This document shows, in pieces, positions 32,915 to 43,247 of a DNA stretch of 64,000 nt. The DNA lies in the NCBI GenBank assembly GCA_037953745.1, contig JBAKBP010004451.1, positions 62,001-126,000 on the forward strand, given 5' to 3'. The translations under genes were made by a program, and so were the position numbers. Source of the stretch: Lithodes maja (taxonomy: Eukaryota > Arthropoda > Malacostraca > Decapoda > Lithodidae). A model generated the notes under the pieces. It was not told where the DNA came from and did no database searches. It saw only the letters and a list, made by a program, of their open reading frames with translations. Within the stretch, counting starts at the first letter, position 1; each line of letters opens with the position of its first letter.

Positions 32915-33368
32915 AGTCTCAGTTACATACAAATTCAGCCACCTAGCATAATATACCTTCAATCTAGTACCGTACGAAAAAGCCTCAAACTATTACGAGA
33001 AAAAACTTGCTCGTCAATGATTGCCTGAAAAAGCGCTCGTGTGACACTGGCTTTATTGAGATAAAGTAGAAATTCGCCTAATTGTAAGTATATTTGTGTT
33101 TATACCCCACACTTTCCCTCATACTTCAAGCCCTGCCCTCTCGTGGGTTGCGTGTTTCAACATTGCAATAGGTATGGGTAAGTATATATATTTACTGACA
33201 ATTGAGTGTCACATTACGAGGGAGCAATTTCAAAATCATTATACCGGGTATAAATTGTAGAAAACTCACGCACCTGACAGAAATGAACTCTCTAGTATTT
33301 TGTGCATATATATTTTCCAGCGAGCGATAGCATTGTATATATTTACCTGTGGGGGAAGGTTTAGCTTA
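32915..33368. other. Non-coding stretch
   Basis: Contains a family D-like end (AAAAAGCGCTCGTGTGACAC at about 33023). Nothing else recognised. Confidence 0.4.
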
Positions 33369-33516
33369 GGAAGGACGTCTAGCAACTAAAAGGCTACACA
33401 AAATCTAAATTAATCCTTTTAACTACCGTACCATATATCCTTTCTAAGCTTAATGAAATCGCCTAAATGTGGCTGAAATCAAATACAAAAGACGTCGCCG
33501 GTACTGTAAGGGTTAA
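33369..33516. repeat. Family A fragment (right half)
   Basis: GACGTCGCCGGTACTG..AAGGGTTAA ends at 33516. The left terminus is missing. Confidence 0.5.
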
Positions 33517-33528
33517 TGACCTTACCCC

Positions 33529-33742
33529 TTAACCCCTTCTTTACCGCGAAGTCCTTTTAACTTTATTCTGGCTACTGTTAGACGATTTTATTCAGTTTCA
33601 AAATGGCCTTCAGCAATAAACAGGCTTCGAACTATCTACCTTAACTCTTCTTACTACCACAGATCCTTCTTTAACTAATGAAAATAGTCTAAATATAGTA
33701 AGAAAAATAATATAAAGGCGTCACCGGTACAGAAGGGGTTAA
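33529..33742. repeat. Family A foldback element, intact TTAA ends
   Basis: TTAACCCCTTCTTTACCG to CGGTACAGAAGGGGTTAA with the TTAGACGATTTTATTCAG internal mirror. Confidence 0.7.
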
Positions 33743-33748
33743 TTACAC

Positions 33749-33914
33749 TTAACCCTTTCCAGAGACGGGGACGGCTTTCTTCCTTTTAAAATAGATATCT
33801 GTAAACTATTTTATTCAGTTTGGGAAATATTTGTGGAAGTCAGAGGGTAACTTGAGATATAAGTTTCCCATTTGATTTCTAGAGGTCCTTTTTAAACTGC
33901 ATAACATAGTGTAG
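33749..33914. repeat. Truncated family A-like element next to the LTR element
   Basis: Begins TTAACCCTTTCCAGAGACGG and shows the TTTATTCAGTTTGGG and AAACTGCATAACATAG mirror blocks. It stops at the LTR retrotransposon insertion and is not clearly resumed on the other side. Confidence 0.45.
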
Positions 33915-33918
33915 TAAT

Positions 33919-35763
33919 TGTTACGACCGGGCACTCGGGTACACTAGGGCTCTTACACAGGACTCGAGTATGGCTCGCTGCCACAACGGAAACACACGAT
34001 CCCAACCCCAGAGTACTGCCAGCCGAACAAAAAACGCCACTACCCTCCAGAGTTCTATCTGCTATAACGGGGTATACAAGAACTCGGTACTAGCGTTTCA
34101 CACAACAGACTAATAACAAGACGGGAGTTATCTAGTCTGGTCAACAATCAAACAAAGAAGAAAGTACTACAACACTAAAGAATAGTGTTGGCCGAAGCCG
34201 AAGTAATCCACCCTTGAACTAAGAACTTAAGAAGTCCTCCACCCTCTACTTCGGATCGGCACTATTACGTTACGTTAAACAATAGTCCTCGAGCATCAAG
34301 CAAGGAATCTTCTGATAAGTTAGATGCTTCTCGAATACTCGTAAGAAGTAAGTATCGGATTTTGAACAGCAATTTAATGAATAACTCACTGGTAATTAAA
34401 GGCTTTAAATTGACATAAGAAGAATTATAAGAATAAGCAATAGGATATGGCAAACATAAAGAAGAAGTACTCCGACAATGCACTGGCAATAGCCTACTAA
34501 GATTGTGCTCGTGGGCCACTAATCTCTGAAGTAGCTAAGCGTGCCACACATGAAATCAATAGTGCTTAAACAATAATATACATAAGGAGAAGCTTCAATA
34601 CTATACTGTATCTGCTGGTCGAGCAAAGTCTAGCTGGGATATCTAAGGTTAAGAGACAATGGCTGAGCAAGCGGCTCGTAGCCTAGCGAGGTCCTTAAGA
34701 CTGTGCGGCCAAATTACGGTAATTGACGGGATGCTCTCTTGAGAGATCCAGATCACTAGTATCTGGTTCTCTCCTGGCGATCCTCTCAAAGTCAAGCAAA
34801 TGAGATAGCACAGTGTTGGGTGGCACAGGCAAAAGCCCTCACTCGCAACACAGTGCTAAACTCCCACGGTACACAGTCAGAAAGACCACCTAGGCGTTCC
34901 ACGTCTCCGTTGCAATTGTACTGGTTCAACCGCAACCTAGTACTCATAGGAAATCACAACTCAGACACCCTATCCCAGTCTAGCATTGCCTAAACCAGCA
35001 GAAAACAGGAACATGAATAATCGCACACAGGGAAATGCATATACGAGTGCAACAAACATCAATCAATCCTATTCTAGTTAACCCTTCCAAAAATAGGCTA
35101 TCTAACAGGCACTTATCTCGTGAGAACTCAAGCGATAATACTTTGGCTGACTAAATCTGCACCAAAGGGGTCATGGAGGTTAAACAGGGACGAGAAGGGA
35201 AGAAGATAGGCTGTTCAGAGAGTAGAGAAAGTTCACATCAGTCGGAAGAATATGGATAGTTGCAAGGGATATGAGAGGTCGCTTTGCCTGATGAGTTCTG
35301 AGGAAAAGGCGGCGGGACCTCCCTTTTTATACTCGGCCCTTTAGTGAGCATAACGCCAACTACTAAGGACCGCCCACTGGCAATCGTGACGTCATCTTCT
35401 CTCTCAATCTGGGATCGACAAAGAACTTCCCACGCGCTGAGAGGGAGGAAGGGGGGAGGGAGGAGGGAGTGAGGCCTACACACCTCGTGGCGCGCTCACT
35501 GGCCGTCGTTACATAACTCTCTCTCTCATCATTGTATATAAGTCCCACACACAATACTTATAACTAATGATATAAAATAGAACTCGTTGACTCAGATGAA
35601 AACAAAATACATATTTATAATACTTATAGTACAACGGTTCACATAAACTGAGTTAGGAAACTCTACACAGACTACAGCCAAAGTTCCTGCCCTGACGATC
35701 CTAGCGAGAGTGGGGCCTGACTGGGCGTTCTGTACAGCATGCTCATACTCGACATGCGTCACA
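33919..35763 (-). repeat. 3' LTR of element 1
   Basis: 1,845 bp, TG..CA. On the minus strand a TATA box (TATAAAAA, + 35324-35331) sits about 430 bp into the LTR, so U3 is about 35340-35763 and transcription should start near 35300. The adjoining polypurine tract CTTGGGGGAGG (+ 35764-35774) primes plus-strand synthesis. An 84-codon open frame inside (34265-34519) has no known domain. Confidence 0.92.
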
Positions 35764-36276
35764 CCTCCCCCAAGATTTTACTTGCTCAACCCTGAGCTAA
35801 AATCTGATATACAGAACCCCATCAAACCCCTCACACCCAGCGACCGCATGGCACTAAAACAACGCTGAGTTTATCACTAAAACACATCTTATAAAAAAAA
35901 AATTCACATTTCATAACTCCTCCCAACAATAGTAAAAGACATGATATCATGCTCCCAGAGCGAGCTTACAGCAGCTCAGCCGTTTGATAGTTCGTGGACT
36001 ACTCAAACACTATAGGCTATGACAAACTTATACAATTATCTATATCAAAAAGAAAGAGTTTTTATATGATTTTTATATTTTAATATGTTTTTTTCCGGCT
36101 GCACTATAAGGGCAGCCTATTTTCTTCTATACCAAACGCTCAACAATCCTGCTTTACGACCCAATACGCTGGGCTACAACCGCGAGCCAACAAGCACCAA
36201 GCGCAAAATACTACTCAAACCAAAGCAGGAGGCTACCCGTGTGTCAATCTCTTCGGGATCATACACCTGTGATAGC

Positions 36277-39200
36277 CTACGACTGATCATCTACCCTCGA
36301 TAAACAATCCGCAATCACATTGTCACATCCCGCAATATGCCGGATGTCCAGGTTATACTCCTGCAACATCAATGACCACCGGGTCAGTCTCATATTGCGA
36401 TTGTGAAATTGATTTAGGAATCTCAAAGGGTGATGATCAGTGTAGATAACCACGACTGGGCCATAGGCTGGAACATACACCTCGAAGTGCCTGAGTGACA
36501 GCACAATCGCCAGTAATTCCTTTTCTATTGTAGAATAGTTCTTTTGTGCAGCATTGAACTTCTTAGAAAAGAAACTTACTGGGTGTTCCACCTCTTCATT
36601 GTCTGTCTGTAGCAAGACGGCACCAGCCCCTACACCACTAGCATCTGTTGCCAGCTGAAAAGGCCTGTTAAAGTCTGGGGCCCTGAGTATCGGGTGAGTA
36701 CACAGCAAATGCTTCACTAAATTAAAAGCCTTTTCACACTCAGGCGCCCACAAAAACTTTTTGTCTTTAGATAACAAATCTGTGAGAGGTGCCAACACCG
36801 TAGAGTAACCTTTTATAAAGCGTCTGTAGTAGCCTATCATACCCAAGAATCTCATGATCTGCTTCTTGGTGGTTGGGTGCGGAAATTTATTGATAGCCTG
36901 TACCTTGTTCTGAGGAGGGCACACCTGTCCCCTTCCCACTACAAACCCAAGGTACTGCACAGTGGCTTTTACGAAGTCACACTTTGCCAAATTTACTACC
37001 AGACTTGCTTCACTAAGTTTCCGGAACAAGGTCTCCAGGTGCTCACAATGGCTCTCAAAGTCGTCATCATAAATGATTACATCGTCCAAGTATACGGTGC
37101 AATTTGGAATGTCCTTGACAATTTCATTCATCAGGTTCTGAAACGTTGCTGGTGCATTCTTAAGTCCGTAGGGCATAACATTACACCGGTAAGTACTCCC
37201 GTCCACCACAAAACCACATACCTCTTTAGCGCGCTCGGACAAAGGTACTTGCCAGTAACCTTTTACTAAATCAACTTTAGACAAAAACCGAGCATTACCA
37301 ATTTTATCAACACTATCATCAACCCGAGGAAGAGGATATGGGTTAGTTGGAGTCAAACCGTTTAGCCTACGGAAATCAATACAGAAGCGTACCTTGCCAT
37401 CTGGTTTAGGCTGCAGTGTTACGGGGGAAGTCCATTTAACGGTACCTTTCTCTATCAACCCTCTACCGAGCATATACTCCAACTCATCCCTCAGAGCGGG
37501 TAGTTTTATGGGGGGCACACGGTATGGGATTGACTTAAAGGGTAGATGGTGCCCCACGTCAACATCATGCATAGCCTGAGTAGTGAGGCCTGGATGTTCA
37601 GCGAATACAGTGGGGTATAAACCGAGCAACTGACGGATAGCTTCAAATTGCGGCTCAGGCAAATGGGCTATAGCCTCGTCAGCCCTTAGGCTGGAGTTCC
37701 CCGCCCACTGATCCGCTGAAACATGGTGATCCCAGCTATCCTCCTCTGAAGCTTGACTGTCCCCCTCTCCTTCTCCACCACGGCCGCAACAAGCCAACAC
37801 AGGGACAGTGAGAGGCTCAGAGGGGCGCCTCACATACTCTTTTATCAGGTTCACGTGACATAACTGATTTTTCTTCCTCCTGTCTGGAGTGGCAACAAGG
37901 TAATCTAGGTCCGAAATTTTCTCCACAATTTTATAGGGTCCAGTATACTTCGCCGACAAGGGGTTACCCACCAAAGGCAACAAAATCAACACCTCCTGTC
38001 CCACAATGAACTCCCGGAGCTTCACTTTGCGATCATACCTGTCCTTCATTAAAGCTTGTGACCCTGTTAAATTCCGACCTGCCATCTCCAGACTCTTAAG
38101 CATGCGCTCACGGCTTTCAAACACATACTTCAACAAGGAACAAGGCGGCACAGTTCCTTCCCAAATTTCCCGCAGCATATTAAGGGGGCCCCTGACTCGG
38201 TGTCCAAAAATCAGCTCGTTTGGACTAAATCCCAGGCTCTCACCAGGCACTTCCCGAGCAGCAAACAGTACATACGGCAATCCAAGATCCCAATCTCTTC
38301 CGTTATCAGCACAATAACACCTGAGCATGCTTTTAAGGGTGGCATGCCACCGCTCAAGCACCCCTTGGCTCTCAGGGTGATACGCTGACGATACCACCGC
38401 CCGTATTCCATGCTGTTGCATTGTTTGCTTAAAGAGATTGGAGGTGAAATTGGACCCCTGATCAGACTGAATCTCCTCCGGGTACCCGTACCTTGAAAAG
38501 TACCACAACAAGTTACTGACTACCGTCTTAGCCATGCCGTTTTTCATGGGGTATGCATCGGGGTATCTAGTGGCAACATCCATGATGGTTAACAAAAATT
38601 TATTACCAGCCTTTGTGGGAGGGAGGGGACCAACCATGTCAACAACAATCTTACTAAAAGGTGGCCCAATTACAGGAATAGGGTGCAACGGAGCTTTAGG
38701 AATAACTTGGTTTGGTTTCCCGACCCGTTGACAAATATCACATGAGTTTATCCAGGACTGCACATGAGACTTCATCCCCGGCCACCAAAACAACTTCCCC
38801 AAAGCCGCCACCGTTTTTCTTACCCCCAAATGTCCTGCCAGCGGTGTGTCATGCGCCAAACTCAGTAGGCTATCCCTGCACTCCCGCGGCACCATCAACT
38901 GGTCCACTACCCCGGACCCCATCTTCCAGCTACGGTTAGGGTCTTGAAAACGCCGATACAGGATGCCATCTAAATAAAAAAAATCTCCCGGCTGTGCATC
39001 ACCGTCCTCGTCGAGCTCCACAGCTCCATTAGCACACGTTTGGAGCTCAGGGTCCTCCAGCTGCAATCGACGTATATCTGAGGGTGCCAAGCGATCTAAC
39101 TGCTCCCGGAGCAATGCATGACCCTCCCCGATACTGAGCTGCTCCCTCTGTCTCTCTCGATGTTCATAACGTTGCTGTCGTGGAGACTCGTCATGCCCAG

Positions 39201-40980
39201 CCTCGTCACTCTCGATGACAGGCCCAGGGGCTACTCCAGAACTAAGTAATGGTGCTAATACTGAATCACCCAGGAGAGCCGCCGAGTCAAAACTCTTAAA
39301 ACCAACTCCAGCTTTAGCCTCCTCCTGTTGATCGTTCCTCTGCTGGTCTGAAGACGGAGGACTAGGCTGTGACACTTTAGCTGCCCGAGCTCGGGTGACA
39401 GCACACGCCATGGGTTGTGCCTGGCACCGCTCGACCCACTCTCGCTCTTCCCTACTCACGTCGGCCGGCCTCTCGGCAACGACTAAGGGTAGAACCTCAG
39501 AAGCGGGCATTGCAAAGTCGTTGCCGAGAAGAAGGTCGACGCCCTCCACTGGCAGTTTCTCCACAATCCCAACATCCAATTCACGTGCCACACCATCCAC
39601 CTCCAACTCCAACCGCACCAGCGGGTATGACCGAGTTGCATTAATACCCTGCACCACCACCACCCGAGCCGCATTTATAGGGTAGCCAGTCAAGTTTTTC
39701 ATCAAAGTCTGGGAAGCACCTGTATCACGCAAGACCTCTACTCCATGCTTGCGCCCCGCCCACATCACGCAACCCCGTCCTCTATGGTCGCAAAAAACAT
39801 CCTGAGCAGGGTTCGAGCCTCCCAGGTGCTTCTGCATTGGCTGTGCCTCAGCCTCTGACGAACTGCCCCGGGCAAACTCAGAAGGCTTCAGAGACACACC
39901 AATGTTGCAGGCCAAAGACACAGCTGCTGTAGGTGGTTTGCTAGGACAGACTCTTGCAAAGTGCCCCTTTTTATGACATTGATAACACTCTAACTCCCCT
40001 TTGGGCTTCCCTTGGTACTGGGAAGGGCCCGGCCCCTTCTTAAATGGGACGGTGCTAGTCTTGTGGTCAGTCTTGGTATCATAACTCTTGTACTTGTTTG
40101 CATAAGATATATTACTAACTCGGGGGGGTGGGGCGTCACGCCCCTTGTTACCTGCCTCACTACGCTGGGCAGACCCGCACCCACGAATTAATGATAGCCG
40201 GAGGTCAGCCATCTCAGCTGCCTCCTGTAGAGTTTTTGGATTCTTTTCTTTAATAGTTAAAGTCATTTCTGCACCTGTACACTTATAAAACTGCTCGAGC
40301 AGAAACAGCTCAGTCAACTGTTCGGCCGTCTCAGCTTTCTCAGAACGTGTCCAGTTTGTAAGTGCATCTTTTAAGTCCCGGGCATGTTCAAGAAAGGTCG
40401 CCTCCCTAGTCTTTGTAACACCCCGAAACTTCAATCGATATGTTTCTGGTTGCAACTCGTATGCCCGTAGGACAGCTCTCTTCAATTCTGGGTAGTCAAT
40501 GCAAGACTCTAAAGGCAGTGCATCATAAGCCTTCAGACCCTTACCCGTAAGTCTGGAGGAGACTAGAGCTGCCCACTTCTCTTCAGGCCAATTATGCTCC
40601 CTACACTTCTTCTCAAAACGATTAAAAAATTCTGTGACTTCAGTTTCACTAAATGCCGGCACCAATTTGACTAAGTGGGACAAGGACTGTTCTCTTACTT
40701 GGCCCTCACGGCCCATCCGAATCCCTGTCGACTCTGCACGAGTCTTATCTAAGTCTATCTGAGCACAATATTTCTCGGAGTGGTATCTAAGCTCAGCCTC
40801 GTGCCTCCTGACCTCAATCTCATGCCTCCTAGTCTCATTCTCCTGCTTCCTAGTCTCATCCTCCCGCCTCCTGGTCTCAGCCTCAATCTCCTTCTCCTGC
40901 TTCCTAGCCTCAATCTCAATTTTAGCAAGCTCAAGTCTAAATATCATATCTGGAGACAGGCAGGAAGAGGGAGCTGCCAC
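36277..40980 (-). CDS. Gag-Pol polyprotein of element 1, permuted INT-RT order
   Basis: 1,567 codons. In order: Arg/Glu-rich coiled coil (about 15-70); capsid-like region whose C-terminal part (about 175-262; TAEQLTELFLLEQFYKC) resembles the SCAN domain; CCHC knuckle CYQCHKKGHFARVC (332-345); aspartic protease DTGAS (419) with LLLGNDF (483-489); integrase with H-x6-H-x29-C-x2-C zinc finger (710-750) and D781, D840, E876 (D,D35E); GPY-type region (1001-1020); RT with FCIDFRRLN and YLDD (1297-1300); RNase H ending in IAGCDNVIADCLSRV. Integrase before RT is the Ty1/copia order, but RT and INT are gypsy-like. This combination defines Gmr1-like elements. The frame is open throughout. The gag start lies upstream in another frame (see 40980-41417). 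Confidence 0.93.
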   Translation of the reverse strand: MAAPSSCLSPDMIFRLELAKIEIEARKQEKEIEAETRRREDETRKQENETRRHEIEVRRHEAELRYHSEKYCAQIDLDKTRAESTGIRMGREGQVREQSLSHLVKLVPAFSETEVTEFFNRFEKKCREHNWPEEKWAALVSSRLTGKGLKAYDALPLESCIDYPELKRAVLRAYELQPETYRLKFRGVTKTREATFLEHARDLKDALTNWTRSEKAETAEQLTELFLLEQFYKCTGAEMTLTIKEKNPKTLQEAAEMADLRLSLIRGCGSAQRSEAGNKGRDAPPPRVSNISYANKYKSYDTKTDHKTSTVPFKKGPGPSQYQGKPKGELECYQCHKKGHFARVCPSKPPTAAVSLACNIGVSLKPSEFARGSSSEAEAQPMQKHLGGSNPAQDVFCDHRGRGCVMWAGRKHGVEVLRDTGASQTLMKNLTGYPINAARVVVVQGINATRSYPLVRLELEVDGVARELDVGIVEKLPVEGVDLLLGNDFAMPASEVLPLVVAERPADVSREEREWVERCQAQPMACAVTRARAAKVSQPSPPSSDQQRNDQQEEAKAGVGFKSFDSAALLGDSVLAPLLSSGVAPGPVIESDEAGHDESPRQQRYEHRERQREQLSIGEGHALLREQLDRLAPSDIRRLQLEDPELQTCANGAVELDEDGDAQPGDFFYLDGILYRRFQDPNRSWKMGSGVVDQLMVPRECRDSLLSLAHDTPLAGHLGVRKTVAALGKLFWWPGMKSHVQSWINSCDICQRVGKPNQVIPKAPLHPIPVIGPPFSKIVVDMVGPLPPTKAGNKFLLTIMDVATRYPDAYPMKNGMAKTVVSNLLWYFSRYGYPEEIQSDQGSNFTSNLFKQTMQQHGIRAVVSSAYHPESQGVLERWHATLKSMLRCYCADNGRDWDLGLPYVLFAAREVPGESLGFSPNELIFGHRVRGPLNMLREIWEGTVPPCSLLKYVFESRERMLKSLEMAGRNLTGSQALMKDRYDRKVKLREFIVGQEVLILLPLVGNPLSAKYTGPYKIVEKISDLDYLVATPDRRKKNQLCHVNLIKEYVRRPSEPLTVPVLACCGRGGEGEGDSQASEEDSWDHHVSADQWAGNSSLRADEAIAHLPEPQFEAIRQLLGLYPTVFAEHPGLTTQAMHDVDVGHHLPFKSIPYRVPPIKLPALRDELEYMLGRGLIEKGTVKWTSPVTLQPKPDGKVRFCIDFRRLNGLTPTNPYPLPRVDDSVDKIGNARFLSKVDLVKGYWQVPLSERAKEVCGFVVDGSTYRCNVMPYGLKNAPATFQNLMNEIVKDIPNCTVYLDDVIIYDDDFESHCEHLETLFRKLSEASLVVNLAKCDFVKATVQYLGFVVGRGQVCPPQNKVQAINKFPHPTTKKQIMRFLGMIGYYRRFIKGYSTVLAPLTDLLSKDKKFLWAPECEKAFNLVKHLLCTHPILRAPDFNRPFQLATDASGVGAGAVLLQTDNEEVEHPVSFFSKKFNAAQKNYSTIEKELLAIVLSLRHFEVYVPAYGPVVVIYTDHHPLRFLNQFHNRNMRLTRWSLMLQEYNLDIRHIAGCDNVIADCLSRVDDQS

Positions 40981-41417
40981 TACTGAAGGAGGGGGGCAAG
41001 AACTGGGGAACCATCATACGCACCGCCCGAGGGCACTCCAATCTTCCAATGCTCATCCCTCTGTGGGAGAGTGCTAACCTCCGGCAACTGAGTGGACGGC
41101 ACTGTGGGAGTCGAGTGAGAGGGGATCTGGGGAGGAACCCCCCCAAACGCCCTCTCCTCCGAAACCCCATGTCGCCCACGCAACACCCAGGAAATCAGCT
41201 CCCCCTTGGACATCGCTGCTACATTGGATCTGCCCAAAACCTGGGCTATCAGGCGCAAGCCATAAACATTCACCCCTGTCAGCCTCTCCTCCGTCACATG
41301 GTACTGCTTACTCACAAAAAGTCTAGCATCCTCCTCACTAGTTACTAATGGCACCTCCTCACTTAGCATCTCTCGCTCCTCGTCAGTACTAGGGCCCGAC
41401 ATACTGAAGTTCACCAA
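40980..41417 (-). CDS. N-terminal Gag segment of element 1, split by a frameshift
   Basis: A 145-codon frame starting MVNFSMSGPSTDEEREM. It contains EEDARLFVSKQYHVTEERL and GVNVYGLRLIAQVL, a conserved N-terminal Gag block. In element 2 the same segment is fused in frame to the rest of gag. The difference is one G in a homopolymer (6 G at about 40991-40996, against 7 G near 48925-48931). It is either a real inactivating frameshift or a base-calling error. Confidence 0.8.
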   Translation of the reverse strand: MVNFSMSGPSTDEEREMLSEEVPLVTSEEDARLFVSKQYHVTEERLTGVNVYGLRLIAQVLGRSNVAAMSKGELISWVLRGRHGVSEERAFGGVPPQIPSHSTPTVPSTQLPEVSTLPQRDEHWKIGVPSGGAYDGSPVLAPLLQ

Positions 41418-41618
41418 AAAAATTCTCGAGACAAAAGTGTTAAACTCCCTTATGCAAGCACTAATTACTAAATTAACTGGAGTCTCTTAAATGCTCTCCT
41501 AATTGCCTTACAAAAAAAAAATATTCTTCAATATGTACGCTAAAGTACGAACAAACAAATGTTGTACAACTCTGCAAAAAATTATACTGTTCACAAAATC
41601 CTAAGCAAGGTCGCCATT

Positions 41619-43247
41619 TGTTACGACCGGGCACTCGGGTACACTAGGGCTCTTACACAGGACTCGAGTATGGCTCGCTGCCACAACGGAAACACACGAT
41701 CCCAACCCCAGAGTACTGCCAGCCGAACAAAAAACGCCACTACCCTCCAGAGTTCTATCTGCTATAACGGGGTATACAAGAACTCGGTACTAGCGTTTCA
41801 CACAACAGACTAATAACAAGACGGGAGTTATCTAGTCTGGTCAACAATCAAACAAAGAAGAAAGTACTACAACACTAAAGAATAGTGTTGGCCGAAGCCG
41901 AAGTAATCCACCCTTGAACTAAGAACTTAAGAAGTCCTCCACCCTCTACTTCGGATCGGCACTATTACGTTACGTTAAACAATAGTCCTCGAGCATCAAG
42001 CAAGGAATCTTCTGATAAGTTAGATGCTTCTCGAATACTCGTAAGAAGTAAGTATCGGATTTTGAACAGCAATTTAATGAATAACTCACTGGTAATTAAA
42101 GGCTTTAAATTGACATAAGAAGAATTATAAGAATAAGCAATAGGATATGGCAAACATTAAGAAGAAGTACTCCGACAATGCACTGGCAATAGCCTACTAA
42201 GATTGTGCTCGTGGGCCACTAATCTCTGAAGTAGCTAAGCGTGCCACACATGAAATCAATAGTGCTTAAACAATAATATACATAAGGAGAAGCTTCAATA
42301 CTATACTGTATCTGCTGGTCGAGCAAAGTCTAGCTGGGATATCTAAGGTTAAGAGACAATGGCTGAGCAAGCGGCTCGTAGCCTAGCGAGGTCCTTAAGA
42401 CTGTGCGGCCAAATTACGGTAATTGACGGGATGCTCTCTTGAGAGATCCAGATCACTAGTATCTGGTTCTCTCCTGGCGATCCTCTCAAAGTCAAGCAAA
42501 TGAGATAGCACAGTGTTGGGTGGCACAGGCAAAAGCCCTCACTCGCAACACAGTGCTAAACTCCCACGGTACACAGTCAGAAAGACCACCTAGGCGTTCC
42601 ACGTCTCCGTTGCAATTGTACTGGTTCAACAACCTAGTACTCATAGAAATCACAACTCAGACACCCTATCCCAGTCTAGCATTGCCTAAACCAGCAGAAA
42701 ACAGGAACATGAATAATCGCACACAGGGAAATGCATATACGAGTGCAACAACATCAATCAATCCTATTCTAGTTAACCTTCCAAAAATAGGCTATCTAAC
42801 AGGCACTTATCTCGTGAGAACTCAAGCGATAATACTTTGGCTGACTAAATCTGCACCAAAGGGGTCATGAGGTAAACAGGGACGAGGAAGGGAAGAAGAT
42901 AGGCTGTTCAGAGAGTAGAGAAAGTTCACATCAGTCGGAAGAATATGGATAGTTGCAAGGGATATGGAGAGGTCGCTTTGCCTGATGAGTTCTGAGGAAA
43001 AGGCGGCGGGACCTCCCTTTTTATACTCGGCCCTTTAGTGAGCATAACGCCAACTACTAAGGACCGCCCACTGGCAATCGTGACGTCATCTTCTCTCTCA
43101 ATCTGGGATCGACAAAGAACTTCCCACGCGCTGAGAGGGAGGAAGGGGGAGGGAGGAGGGAGTGAGGCCTAACACCTCGTGGCGCGCTCACTGGCCGTCG
43201 TTACATAACTCTCTCTCTCATCATTGTATATAAGTCCCACACACAAT
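41619..43247 (-). repeat. 5' LTR of element 1, main part (interrupted)
   Basis: Begins at TGTTACGACC next to the PBS (+ 41599-41616) and runs to CACACAAT, where element 2 is inserted. Its missing 208 bp are at 51405-51612. TATA box (minus) at 43018-43025. It shares diagnostic bases with the LTR at 33919-35763 but has several one-base deletions relative to it. Confidence 0.9.

Noticed and set aside
34265..34519. 84-codon frame inside the LTRs (also at 41965, 49898)
   Set aside because: Conserved only because the LTRs are near-identical copies. No motif, and it lies in the R/U5 region.
35288..35306. Hammerhead-ribozyme-like CTGATGAG..GAAA in the LTR
   Set aside because: The intervening bases do not form a stem II. 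The motif is on the antisense strand of the element, and the GAAA is lost in the LTRs of element 2.
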